From positions 8,758,971-8,822,970 of the forward strand of contig OZ038402.1 in NCBI GenBank assembly GCA_964036045.1: 64,000 bases of DNA, given 5' to 3'. This document shows, one piece after another, positions 21,974-31,999 of the stretch. The notes beneath the pieces are model-generated. The model ran no database searches. It saw nothing but the letters and a program-made list of their open reading frames with translations, and had not been told where the DNA came from. The translations under genes were made by a program, and so were the position numbers. The DNA is from Eutreptiella sp. 'Long Island Sound 2002' (Eukaryota > Euglenozoa > Euglenophyceae > Eutreptiales > Eutreptiaceae). Numbering within the stretch: the stretch's first letter is position 1; every line of letters begins with the position of its first letter.

Positions 21974-22537
21974 TCAGGGGGTGGCCTTCACAAAGGCGGG
22001 CGTGGCACCTGCGTCGAGAAGCAGCTTGACAACGTCCGCGCAGCCGCTGGAGCACGCGAAGTACAATGGCTTCGAGCCCATCGCGTCCCGCTGCTCCACG
22101 TCCGCGCCGGCGTCGAGCAGCAGCGCCGCGACGTCGCGGTCGCCCCGTCCGGCGGCGAAGTGCAGGGCCGCCTTGCGGTTCTTCCCGCATTGCCGCATCG
22201 TCGTCGCCTTAACGTCGACGCCGCCCGCCAGCAGCGCGGCCACGACCTCCGCGCGCCGCCCCTCCGCTACGGCGTCGAACAGCGCGGCCTGGAACGTGTA
22301 CGGCTCGGGGGCGCGCGCGACGGGCTTGCCCTTCCGGACCGGCGGGGCCGGCGGCTTCTTCGGCGAGGGCGGGCCGGCGTGCACCAGCCGCCGCACCATG
22401 TCCACGTCGTCGGCCCTGACGGCAGCCTGCAGGCGCGCGGCCCAATCCACCTCGGCGATGCCAAGGGCCGACAGCTGCGCCCTCGCCTGCGCTTTCGTCA
22501 GCTTCGGCGTATCACTGGGGCCCATAGCCCCAGGCAC
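21974..22537 (-). CDS. Ankyrin-repeat protein (187 residues)
   Basis: The frame starts at Met 22537; a second Met four codons later is equally possible. After an acidic/basic lead (LTKAQARAQLSALGIAEVDW) come about four ankyrin units near residues 30-55, 81-112, 120-151 and 153-183, with ARLQAAVRADDVDMVRRLVH, KAALHFAAGRGDRDVAALLL and SKPLYFACSSGCADVVKLLL. A Lys/Pro linker (SPKKPPAPPVRKGKPVARAP, residues 58-77) separates the first from the rest. No enzymatic domain is visible; a protein-binding role is inferred from the family. It is on the same strand as the 266-residue ankyrin protein but is not a simple copy: linker and repeat number differ. Upstream DNA carries repeats shared with the spacer on its other side. 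Confidence 0.85.
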   Translation of the reverse strand: MPGAMGPSDTPKLTKAQARAQLSALGIAEVDWAARLQAAVRADDVDMVRRLVHAGPPSPKKPPAPPVRKGKPVARAPEPYTFQAALFDAVAEGRRAEVVAALLAGGVDVKATTMRQCGKNRKAALHFAAGRGDRDVAALLLDAGADVEQRDAMGSKPLYFACSSGCADVVKLLLDAGATPAFVKATP

Positions 22538-22559
22538 TGGCAGTAAAATGGGGCGGTCC

Positions 22560-23060
22560 TTCCGACACGTCTACACTCAAGACGGGCGATGAACAACGCG
22601 GAGGTGCACACTGGCCCTTTCTTTGGTGCGGTTTACGCCCCTCGTGTGTGACATTCCGTCGGGTTGTTGCTCCTTTACGGGGCCCTTGACAGGCCCCCGT
22701 TCTTCCCTTCGCGTGTTGCGTCGGGTCGCTGCGTTCTGATGGACGCTGCAGCCATTGTCCCTTGTACTGGCGGTGCCGCGTTAGCAGGGCCTTGTAGTTG
22801 GCGCTTGGCCCTGTGTGACATTTTGTCCTTCGCCGGTCTCCTTCCAGGGTCTTTGACAAAGCGCGTCGGGTCACTGTCGCCTTCTTGGCCGCATGGTGGA
22901 TGTTGTTTGAATTTGTGTGCGCGGGTCCCAGTAGTTGGCTCACTGCGGGTCTCTTTGTGGCGCCTTCGCGGGCGTAGTGTGTTGCATGCCTGTAGGTGCA
23001 GAGGTTGTGGTCGGTGTTCTTAAGGTCATTTCTTTTGTGGGCGGGCCCCGACACAGTCAG
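22560..23060. repeat. Dispersed repeat modules upstream of the 187-residue ankyrin gene
   Basis: Two tandem-like copies of a module starting TGTGTGACATT lie near 22645 and 22812, each followed by a GGGTCnCTG word and a TAGTTGGC word. The latter also occurs near 21480, 22793 and 22932. These modules lie 5' of this gene and related ones lie 5' of the other ankyrin gene. They may be duplicated promoter or UTR DNA, or a mobile repeat. Confidence 0.55.
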
Positions 23061-25435
23061 TTAGTGACAATGAGAGATTGCAATACTCTTTGGGCTGGAG
23101 GCATCGTTCCCGGTTGCCCATTGCCAGTGCCTCCCATGTCGAGTGATCGCCAAAGTCCTTAAAACAAAAGGTTTGATCACCTAGTGATCGTTGAACATGG
23201 TAATCGATGCATGAATTGCAGGGATAACACATTGGTTGACCAGTGGCACCTCCTCGCGAACAAGGCAACTAGCCCACACAAAGCACAAGGTGTCCTAAAG
23301 GCTCCAAATTAGCCTTTCTTGGAGTATGCCCCTTTTTGGTCCCATTTCATCGGAAAGAGCAGGACAGGCTCTCCTGGCCTGGCGGCTTTCTTTTTGTTCC
23401 TTCTATCACACAGGTCCACTGGCCTTGCAAAGCTGGAGAGCCCCTCCACAACAGCAAAGTGTGACATTCTAGGCTTGATGTGAAGTAGAACATGATATCA
23501 CCAAAGGCAAGTCTCTGTCCGCCCTAAGAGGGGAGGTGAACAATATACGTCGTGTACAAAAAAATTGTCTAATCGTGTAATTTTTTTTTTGCGGCAAATG
23601 CATGTAAATTTTTCTTCGGTAAGTCATGTAAATTGTAAAAAAAATGGAATTTGTTTTTTTGGGGTAAGGGCGTGTAATTTTTTTTTGCGGTAAGTCATGT
23701 AAAAAAAAAATATTGAAAAATTGAAAGATATGCAACCTTTGCAATACATACGCAATATGTACAGGTGCCGGTTCCGTATGGCACCCCATAGCGACCTTAA
23801 CGGTGGGACGCCGAGTCCACAAAGCACATAGCACTCTGCGTGGCCACCAATTAGTCGTGACTCGGCCAATATAACATAGTTTCACATGTTGTCATTGGCA
23901 CTAGACACAAAATCAGGCCCAAGAAAAGAGTCCTAATAGGGCCCTGGCCAACGTCCAGTGTGCTAGCATGCACAGGCACACGGTCTTGTGACATTGGCCA
24001 CACACATACGGTGGCCGAAAGAGATTAAGGCAATGCCAGGTTCTCCGATGCATCTGCATGGGTGCAGCAACAATAGTAGACATAGACCCATCCTCACTGG
24101 GTGGGTTCAGAGCAAGACATTAGCGTCGCTATTGGTATCACTACCGGCCACCACCATCATGCCTGTAAAAAAAATCGTTATGTCGTGTGATTCTTTTTTT
24201 CATGTAAGTCGTGTAAGCCCGTCAACATACAACATACACATAGAGGAGACATGGGCTCCTTCTTCGATTACCGCAGTGTTCGCACGCTTCCCGGATGTGT
24301 AGCCATGCCACAGCAAGGTGGTTAAGAAAATCCAGCAAGTATCAAATCAACATCTCATTGTGGCAAAAAACAAGCCAAAGACAGGACACCTTTGTTGGCT
24401 TAGCAACTTTCTTACTACCAACAGACCTAGATGCAGCATTGTTCCGCTATCCCCTACCATATCGGGGTCAAACCTAGTGGCCTACTGGACACATATCTAG
24501 GCCAACTGCTCCATTACCTCAATAGCACCAGAGGGTTGAATGAACACAATAGGGAGGGATGCATGCTAGGTCGGGGCCAATAGTACCCTTGATTTCTACA
24601 ATCGTTTTGCGTAAATTTTGTGGACAAAAAGATAGGATGGGATGTTCCTACAGGAACGCCCATGGGACGTCCACATCGTGTGTGTGGAACAGTCCATCCC
24701 TGTTAACCTCGAGGTGCATGAGACACCGCCGAAGAATGGTCTGCGCTCCGCACCGCACGTTGCTGTTCCAGCAGTGTTGCACTGCGAGGTCGACGAGCCC
24801 CCGACATCAGGACTCAACATCGTACTGCCGTAGCTCTGCCCAGGTTGTCAGGGGCAGCTCCCATACAACATCCACCAGTGCCACCCGCACATTGACACAC
24901 AGGTGCTTACATCCATTCAATCACAGGAGATCAAGAAACATACTCCGCATGCCTGTTTCCGGCGGCCACCATTGTGCGCATGTGCTGTTGGCGGTGGCTT
25001 GCCCCAGCCCTTTCGGCCCTGTGCCCTGTGAAGTCGGGGGTACAAACCGTTGACCATTCACCATAAGTCAAAACAAAATAAGTCATCCCAGCAGATCAAT
25101 CCCCCAAAGAAGAGCATGGTTGCTCATGATATGTACCCAATTTGAGGAACTGCTGCTTCCCATCGGTGCAGCTTTGGGATTCTGGAGGGGTGGGGTAAGA
25201 GGTGCAGGGGTCCGTAGGGACCCATAACCACACCCCATGGCGTGTAGTCCCCTCGATTCTCCAACCATTCCCAGAAGAAGTGCGTGGGCAGCAAGTCGCA
25301 TCCGGATTGTTTGTTCCCGGAGTCAATACAGCCCGTGACCTCTGGAGCCGCACAATGGCACTGTGGGTTTGCACTGACGTTATGCGGTTTGCAAAGCCCA
25401 GCCACTTTAATGCTCTGTGACAATGTGTTCCGTGC
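23061..25435. other. Mostly non-genic; T-tract repeats
   Basis: At about 23565-23710 the motif CGTGTAATTTTTTTTTGCGG and the companion GGTAAGTCATGTAA repeat in diverged form; a related pair is at about 24165-24215. A plus-strand frame at 24642-24833 (DVHIVCVEQSIPVNLEVHETP and following) looks somewhat protein-like but has no known relative I can name. No other gene is supportable. Confidence 0.45.
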
Positions 25436-25669
25436 TCAGCGCCACGGCATGAACGCGTACAGGTCAGCCTTCTCTGCGGCCTCAAACACGGCCTTCGAGT
25501 CTGTAAGGTCCACCAGTACACACGTGGGCCCAAGCAAGGCCCACGGTGGCTGCACTGCGTCTGGCGTCGGCGCATCGTCGGGGGGAGGCGTGCGTTGGGC
25601 AGGGCAGGGGCAGGAGTGGCAGTAAGAACGGCTGCGTCGGCAGGGGAAGATGGGGAGGCCTGAAACCAT
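25436..25669 (-). CDS. Possible terminal exon, unknown protein
   Basis: The 3' part of this 77-codon frame (PTCVLVDLTDSKAVFEAAEK, ADLYAFMPWR) has amphipathic, protein-like composition with an internal Pro/Ala-rich lead. The stop follows the Arg. It could be the last exon of a larger minus-strand gene to the right, where G-tracts obscure frames. No domain recognised; weakly supported. Confidence 0.22.
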   Translation of the reverse strand: MVSGLPIFPCRRSRSYCHSCPCPAQRTPPPDDAPTPDAVQPPWALLGPTCVLVDLTDSKAVFEAAEKADLYAFMPWR

Positions 25670-25789
25670 GGGCCTGAATCTCGTCGGCCCCCTTCGTTAG
25701 GTAGACAACGTTCCTAGTCGAAGCAGGCGACCACAGTCGCGATCTGGTAATCAGGGCGTTCGTGTACTGCTTTCCCTACACATGTCCAC

Positions 25790-27620
25790 ACGACCACGGG
25801 TGGGGGGGGGGGGGGGGGGGGCTACAACCGGTCCTGATGCGACCCACCCCCCGCCATCTGTCAAAACGTGGCGGGGGGAGGGGGGGTTTGGCAGTACGGC
25901 GGGGGGGGGGCTTCCCAAGGGGGGGGGGAGGGGCTGCTTGTACACCATGCAATTCCCTCGCTTCAGCAAATTCCCAAGGTCAAGTGTTGCCATGGCGTGT
26001 CACTGGGCTGCACAAAGGGAGCAGAACAAGAACCAAAGGCATAGCGCCCCCTTCAAAGAGAGGAGAACAAGGACCAAACACATAGTACCCCCTTCAACTG
26101 GGCATGCAAAAAAAATCGGCGCCGTTGGTGCCATGGCCCCTGTACCACTATCTCTCAAAACTCGAGAGGGGGGGGGGGGGGGCTGGGGGGGGTGTTGCAT
26201 ACAAAGACCGAGCCCCCCCCCCCCCCGTGCACAAGACCTTCTTCCCCGAGCTGCTCAAATCATGGCGATGCAGGTGGTGGGAGGAAGAGAGCAGCGGGTG
26301 GAGGAGTGCACAATGGGGCTTGCTGCCGAACGCAGTGCCCCAGGCACTGTGCTCGCACGCTGCAACGCGCAGCAACACACGCAGGCGTGTGTGCGGGCTG
26401 CGGTCCGAGCCCCAAGTGAAGGGGAGCCGGCGGGCCACCCATGGCGCTAGGGTGTCCACGGTGAAGCCCAACCCCCGATCCAGAAGGGGTGTGGCCGAAG
26501 GGCTTGAGGGCAACAGTGCTCTCGAGGCTGGAAATCCCCGCGCACTCTACCAGCTCAAAACTTGCTCTTGCACGCGATCCAGTGCACAGGGCTGTACGGT
26601 GATTGCAGTGCATGTTTGCAGGCCTCCTGGTGTATCTGCTGTGTCATGTTCCACTGGTGTAGTTTCGGTCACCTTTCATGAATACCCGAGTGTGTCACAC
26701 ACTGGTAGTGCGGCTTCTGTCCCTTCATTAGAAGGCTGCATTGCAGACGAGGGTTGGGGAAGGGGAAGGCAATTGCCCATGGAAATCATTTGTATGCTCC
26801 ATTGCATTGCATGCGCTGGAAGCGTGTTCATTGCTGGATGGGATGGCCTCTGCTTAGGTACACTAGGCATCAAAGAAAGCAAAACAAGATTGACCAGATG
26901 CAGCCACCAGCTCGTTTGTGGAAGGGATTGATTGTGTCTTCTCTTGTACGGGTTTCGGGGCCATGCATGTGGCAGATGGTGGTGGTGAAGAACGCAGGGG
27001 GATGCTGGGGTGCACTTGTTGGTCTTGCAGCTGGCGTCGATGGACGCAGTCAGCAAGATACAGTGGTGATCACAATCGCCCAGTTTTGGCGTTTGTGGTG
27101 TCTCAACACGTGCAGGGACCAGCAGCCATACGAGTTGTCTGTTTCCTCGGCTACATGCAATAGTTCAGCCTACAATCGTGGGTTGCAGGGCAGGAAGAAA
27201 ACTGCTTTGCGGGGGTGGGGATGGCACGGAGACCCATTTGCCCCACCCCCCCCTCCCCCTCCTTGGTCGCCGTGCCGGGAGGGGGGTTTGGGCTGGCGCT
27301 GCCCTACCTGCCGTGCCGGGGGGGCGGGGGTCCGACCCCAACATACATGGCTCAAAATGATCCCCACGTCGCGCTCATCATTTTGACGACACATATGTGG
27401 GGGAAATGTTTTCGTGAAAAAAAAAATTTCCAGGCCAAAATTTGTGTTCCGGCGCCTTTGGTGGCAACATCCGTCCTTACACAAAACAAAGGGCCCGGCA
27501 CGGAAGCCCATTTCTGGAACCCCCCCCCCTCCTTCGCCGGGCGCCCATGCCATCCCCCCCCCCCCCCCCCGCAAAGCAATTGTTGGGCCGTCCAGAATGG
27601 TCCCCATAGGCCAACCCAGT
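25790..27620. other. Zone of long G and C homopolymers
   Basis: Runs include 20 G at 25802-25821, 15 G at 26168-26182, 14 C at 26213-26226 and 17 C at 27554-27570, with many 8-11 base runs between (for example 25870-25935). They give short runs of Gly or Pro in overlapping frames on both strands. I see no gene. Clustered G-runs on either strand could form quadruplexes, and frame calls here are unreliable. Confidence 0.7.
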
Positions 27621-29238
27621 CGTGCATACTCCGTGACCTGGGCCTCAATGTGATCCCGTGGACCTGGTATTCAAAACCTGAGCACACTAACACTCTTGGG
27701 GGTGCAGCATGTTGTGCTCCCCGCAAACCAGTTCTAATGCACCACTGGTCTGTCGAAGATGTACAGGCATGAAAGCAGCGATGGAGGTTGCCTGCTGATC
27801 CCATGCTCCATGCAATGCGTCCTTTCTCTGAGCACCCATCAGTCCAAACGGGGACGTATCCTGCACTCGCCCGTAGGTTGCAGAGATGTGTCAATCCATT
27901 CCTGCTCTCTGTCATTTCTGCGCTGTCCGTGCAGTGGTGGGACGTGGGACGTTTGCATTCCGTATGCAAACACGGTAGACCATTCAGGAAAGTGGAGAGG
28001 AGATTGGATGCATGCATCCCATCTGATCATAACCACAACCCTGTGCGTGAGGTGATCCATGTGGAGCTGCGTCCCAGATTAGGAAATGTTTTGCTGCGCC
28101 AAGCCCACGGTGTAGACATATGTTGAAGGGGAACGTCAGGCCTGAATTGCAGGCCTGTTGAAGGCGTGTACCAAGTCGGCGGTGTACCCCTCCCCGTGTG
28201 GAGTGCTGGGGGTTGCGCGGAGTGACAAGCAAGCGCCCCGCCCTTCAAAGACCTGAAACACATACACCTACCGTTGTCCTGACCGGGGCGTTGCTCTCGC
28301 AAGGGGCGTGCAACATGTCCCATATCTTCGAAGGCGTGTGGACTTAGGCACACATGCTACGGCACAGGATGCCGCACAGAAGAAGAGTCGCCAGGCAACA
28401 GCCTGTGGCCCCACCAGCCCGAACATGCCCACACCACAAGCTTGGTATCGCCCTGCAACAGGTGTCCTCCGTAGGCCATTCAGATTGTGACACTGGACTT
28501 GGTGCCTCCGACAAAAAAACAAACTGTGAGGGTGAACGGAGGTGCTCTGCCACCCAAGTGACGTCCTGCCCCCTTTGCAACGGGGGTGCAATGGGAACCA
28601 TCAGAAGTGCATGGGAACCAGTCAAAAATGCGTGGGATCCAATCAGAAGTGGCAAAGGGGACAAACCCAAATCAGGGGCGGACTTGCGGAATTCGTCGCG
28701 GTGGCCCACACTGGAGGCTTGGCACCCCTCACCAACATGCGCTCTTGCCACGGTGCGCGCGCGGTGCGAGCGCGGGGCAAATTATGGGTACATCTGGGGC
28801 CCCTCGCGGTGATAATTCCAACCATCAAGAGGCCTCCCGGAAAGAACAAAAAAATATCCCGAAGCCTTGGAGAAATATTGACAATGGTACAAAAAATCCT
28901 CGGAAGACCGGTGTTGTGCTTACATTTGAGGTTTTCTGAGGTTGGGTGGGCTGTTTGGGTGCGGAAATCTTGGGATGGCTCACCGGTGTTTGACCACTAA
29001 TGGTTGCCATGGTGCGGACGCGGTGCGCGCGCGGTGCAACAACTGCGGGCTGAACACTCGCATCCAACGTGCCCACACTGCGCGCTTGGCACAACCGTGA
29101 ATATGCCTAAAACCCCCCACCGTGGGCAGGTTGGGATCGCCGGGTGTTCCCCATCCGCTGCGTCTCCAAGGCGTGCGTGCCCCTGGTGCCGGCGGGGCGG
29201 GGCATGGTCCCGGGCAAGAGCTCGGGCGGGAGCAGGAG
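27621..29238. other. Stretch without a recognised gene
   Basis: Contains a 21-bp unit repeated three times at about 28590-28655 (ATGGGAACCATCAGAAGTGC and variants). A GTGCGCGCGCGGTGC word is shared by about 28754 and 29020. Overlapping frames on both strands show no domain. Confidence 0.45.
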
Positions 29239-29643
29239 CTAAGCCCCGTTCGGTGTGTGACACCACTGCAGACCCGCCGTGAGCGGGTGGGAGCAGATCC
29301 TGGACCGCAACTCCTGCACCCGCGAAGGCTCCACTTCCGAATAGACACAGTACATCATCCCGGCCACCCCCTTCACAACGACGGGGACGGCGACGGCTGC
29401 CACGCCGCCCGCAGAGAAGTCCGTCAGGGCGCCGGGCAAGGGGTCGGTGCCGGCGACCACGCCCATGGTGCTCATGATGGTGGGCAACACCGCGGCCGCC
29501 GCGGACTGCAGGACAGCTCCTCCCGCCAGGACAGTGAGGGTGCCCGCGGTGAAACCCTCTGCCAAGCGCCGGCCACACGTCTGCAGGGCCGCCTGGTAGT
29601 CCTCCACGCTGTCGAAGCCTGAGGGCACGGGCAGATACCGGGG
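29239..29643 (-). CDS. Likely C-terminal exon with two hydrophobic Gly/Ala segments
   Basis: The protein-like part begins at about 29643 with PRYLPVPSGFDSVEDYQAAL. It continues through two hydrophobic stretches (TLTVLAGGAVLQSAAAAVLP and GVAAVAVPVVVKGVAGMMYC) and ends WCHTPNGA at the stop. The segments could be membrane-embedded helices or a packed helical core. Just upstream on the minus strand, a pyrimidine-rich run ending CCTGGCCAG resembles a splice acceptor. The region beyond is a GGTGCTTGGTGC-type simple repeat, unlikely to be coding. This is probably a later exon of the signal-peptide locus to the right, but the most obvious donor there does not match in phase, so linkage is unproven. 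Family unknown. Confidence 0.5.
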   Translation of the reverse strand, partial: PRYLPVPSGFDSVEDYQAALQTCGRRLAEGFTAGTLTVLAGGAVLQSAAAAVLPTIMSTMGVVAGTDPLPGALTDFSAGGVAAVAVPVVVKGVAGMMYCVYSEVEPSRVQELRSRICSHPLTAGLQWCHTPNGA

Positions 29644-29689
29644 CTGGCCAGGGCGGTGGTGGAGAATGGTGCTTGGTGCTTGCGCTTGG

Positions 29690-29825
29690 TGCTCGTTGCC
29701 GCCACAGGCACCAACACCCAGCACCAAACACCCAGCACCAAACACCCGGCACCAAACCTGGCACCAAACAACAAGCATCAAACGCGGCACCAAGCATCAA
29801 GCACCGAGCACCAAGCAGCACGCAC
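29690..29825. repeat. GCACCAAACACCC short tandem repeat
   Basis: About nine imperfect copies of a 14-bp unit (GCACCAAACACCCA) degrade rightwards into GCATCAAGCACC. On the minus strand it lies directly before the putative splice acceptor, so it is probably intronic. Confidence 0.75.
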
Positions 29826-30249
29826 CAGAGGCCAGGCGGCGAGCAGCGAGGACCACAAGCAGCAGCAACCCCCTGACCCATCCCCACGCAACACGGCAGG
29901 AGGGGCGGCAGTCAAAGAACGGCTGTAAAACCCCTGCCCAGAGCGGAAATACAACAAAACGCCGCGCTGCCACCCCAAATGATACACGAGGGAGGGGGTT
30001 GCGGGAGAGTCGGATTTCGCGATTTTCCTTCCCTTCGCTGGGCCTCCCTACCATCCCCCTCCCCTTCGGAGAGTCGCCGAGCTACTTGAGCGCGCCGGGA
30101 GCAAAGGCCGAAGGTTCCGCCCCAGAGCCTACCCCAAATGTTGTGGGTCCGAAGCGAAGGTTGGAGACGGAGTGCGCCGACGGCAATCTGCAGAGGACAG
30201 CAGCCTGGGCATGGGCATGGGCATGGGCATGGGTAGGGGTGGGGGTGGG

Positions 30250-30808
30250 GGGAGGGGCCGTGGCAAGAGTAGGAGCAGGTGCACATCGGCGCACCTGCTG
30301 CGCTGTAGTTGCCTGACCGCTGCAGCTCCTGCACCTGGGCCACGAGGTGGTGCAGAGCGGCCCCGGCAGTCGCCTGCGCCTTCGTCATGCCGGCTCCGGC
30401 AGCGGTGGCTGCAATGTCCACCTGACCTTTGGCCTGGGTCAAGAGGTCGGCGACAGGCGATAGATCCACGTCGGCCATGACCTCTTTCGCGCGGGTTGCG
30501 GCCGCGACGGCCGCACGATCCATCTGCCCCTTGGCTTCGTTCAGGAGGGCGGCCGCAGGCGACAGATCCACCTCCGACATGACCTCCCGGGCCCCGCTGG
30601 CCGCCGCCTGCGCCCGGTCGTGTAGGCCCGACAGATACCCGCGGGTCGTGCCGGCGGCGGTTGCGTGCGCGTCCGCGATGCGCCGCTTCTCGAACAAGGA
30701 GTAGAAGGACCCGCGGAGGCGGTGGTCTGGGTCCGGCGCATCGCTGTGGCCCAGGACCAGGGGCAGGATGATGAGGTGGCAGAGCGTCAGCCACGCAGCC
30801 CTGGCCAT
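30250..30808 (-). CDS. Signal-peptide protein with two 34-residue amphipathic repeats
   Basis: Starting at Met 30808 (the frame is open nine codons further to 30835). Residues 1-20, MARAAWLTLCHLIILPLVLG, form a typical signal peptide with a hydrophobic core, and cleavage before HSDAPDPD is plausible. After a basic patch (FEKRR) come two 34-residue repeats at about residues 73-106 and 107-140, beginning AREVMSEVDLSPAAALLNEA and AKEVMADVDLSPVADLLTQA. These are alanine-rich, helix-forming and probably coiled. An Ala/Gln-rich helix (AGAALHHLVAQVQELQR) follows. Beyond about 30295 the frame turns into a Pro-Cys-Pro-His run made by a GGGCATG microsatellite, likely intron. Minus-strand CAGCAG followed by GTGCG at 30295/30294 is a candidate donor. 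The protein is likely secreted or enters the endomembrane system; function unknown. The repeats resemble LEA/apolipoprotein-type helices only in general character. Confidence 0.6.
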
Positions 30809-30835
30809 GCTGCGGAGACGGCGTGTGCACGCCAA

Positions 30836-31253
30836 CCGGGATGCGCTGGGCCCTCACCCACTACCCTTGCGCCGCCCAAAAAACACCTGCTCCCCCCTTC
30901 AGGGGTTCCTTCAGGCATTGCATCGCCGCGGTGCTGGTGTGTTGGTGTGTGACCATTTGGGGATAGGCCGCGCTCATGCCAGGACAATCGCAGTGGAGCA
31001 TTTGTCGCGCTGGAGCGCAGGTGGGAGGCCGGTTCACCACACCGACAACGAAAACGGTGAGCAGAACGTCAAAGATGTACTGCACCCCAAGCCCCCCACC
31101 CAAACCCACCCACCAGGGGGGGCGCCGTTGCATTGCGCGCGCACTGCGCGCTGCTTTTTAGACCAGGTCCCCCTTGAAGAGTCCCCAAGCACACCCCTTC
31201 CAAACGCCCTTATATCACCACTGCCTCAGGAGCATGTCCCACTGTAGGCCCTA
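30836..31253. other. Spacer before the 12-bp megasatellite
   Basis: No gene recognised. It includes the probable upstream region of the signal-peptide gene. The last unique bases before the array read CACTGTAGGCCCTAG. Confidence 0.5.
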
Positions 31254-31999
31254 GGAACCTATTAGGGAACCTATTAGGGAACCTATTGGGGAACCTATTA
31301 GGGAACCTATTAGAAAAACCTATTAGGGAACCTATTAGGGAACCTATTAGGGAACCTATTAGGGAACCTATTAGGGAACCTATTAGGGAACCCATTAGGG
31401 AACCTATTAGGGAACCTATTAGGGAACCTATTAGGGAACCTATTGGGGAACCTATTGGGGAACCTATTGGGGAACCTATTAGGGAACCTATTAGGGAACC
31501 CATTAGGGAACCTATTAGGGAACCTATTAGGGAACCTATTAGGGAACCTATTAGGGAACCTATTGGGGAACCTATTAGGGAACCTATTAGGGAACCTATT
31601 AGGGAACCTACTAGGGAACCTATTAGGGAACCTATTAGGGAAGCTATTAGAGAACCTATTAGGGAACCTATTAGGGAACCTATTAGGGAACCAATTAGGG
31701 AACCTATTAGGGAACCAATTAGGGAACCTATCAGAGAACCTATTAGGGAACCTATTAGGGAACCTATTGGGGAACCTATTAGGGAACCTATTAGGGAACC
31801 CATTAGGGAACCTATTAAGGAACCTATTAGGGAACCTATTAGGGAACCTATTGGGGAACCTATTAGGGAACCTATTAGGGAACCTATTAGGGAACCTATT
31901 AGGGAACCTATTAGGGAACCTATTAGGGAACCTATTAGGGAACCTATTGGGGAACCTATTAGGGAACCTACCAGGGAACCTACCAGGGAACCTATTAGG

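Noticed and set aside
25782-27386. Frames of 200-275 codons through the G-tract zone
   Set aside because: Low-complexity Gly/Pro runs and overlapping frames on both strands; homopolymer lengths are unreliable, so frames cannot be trusted.
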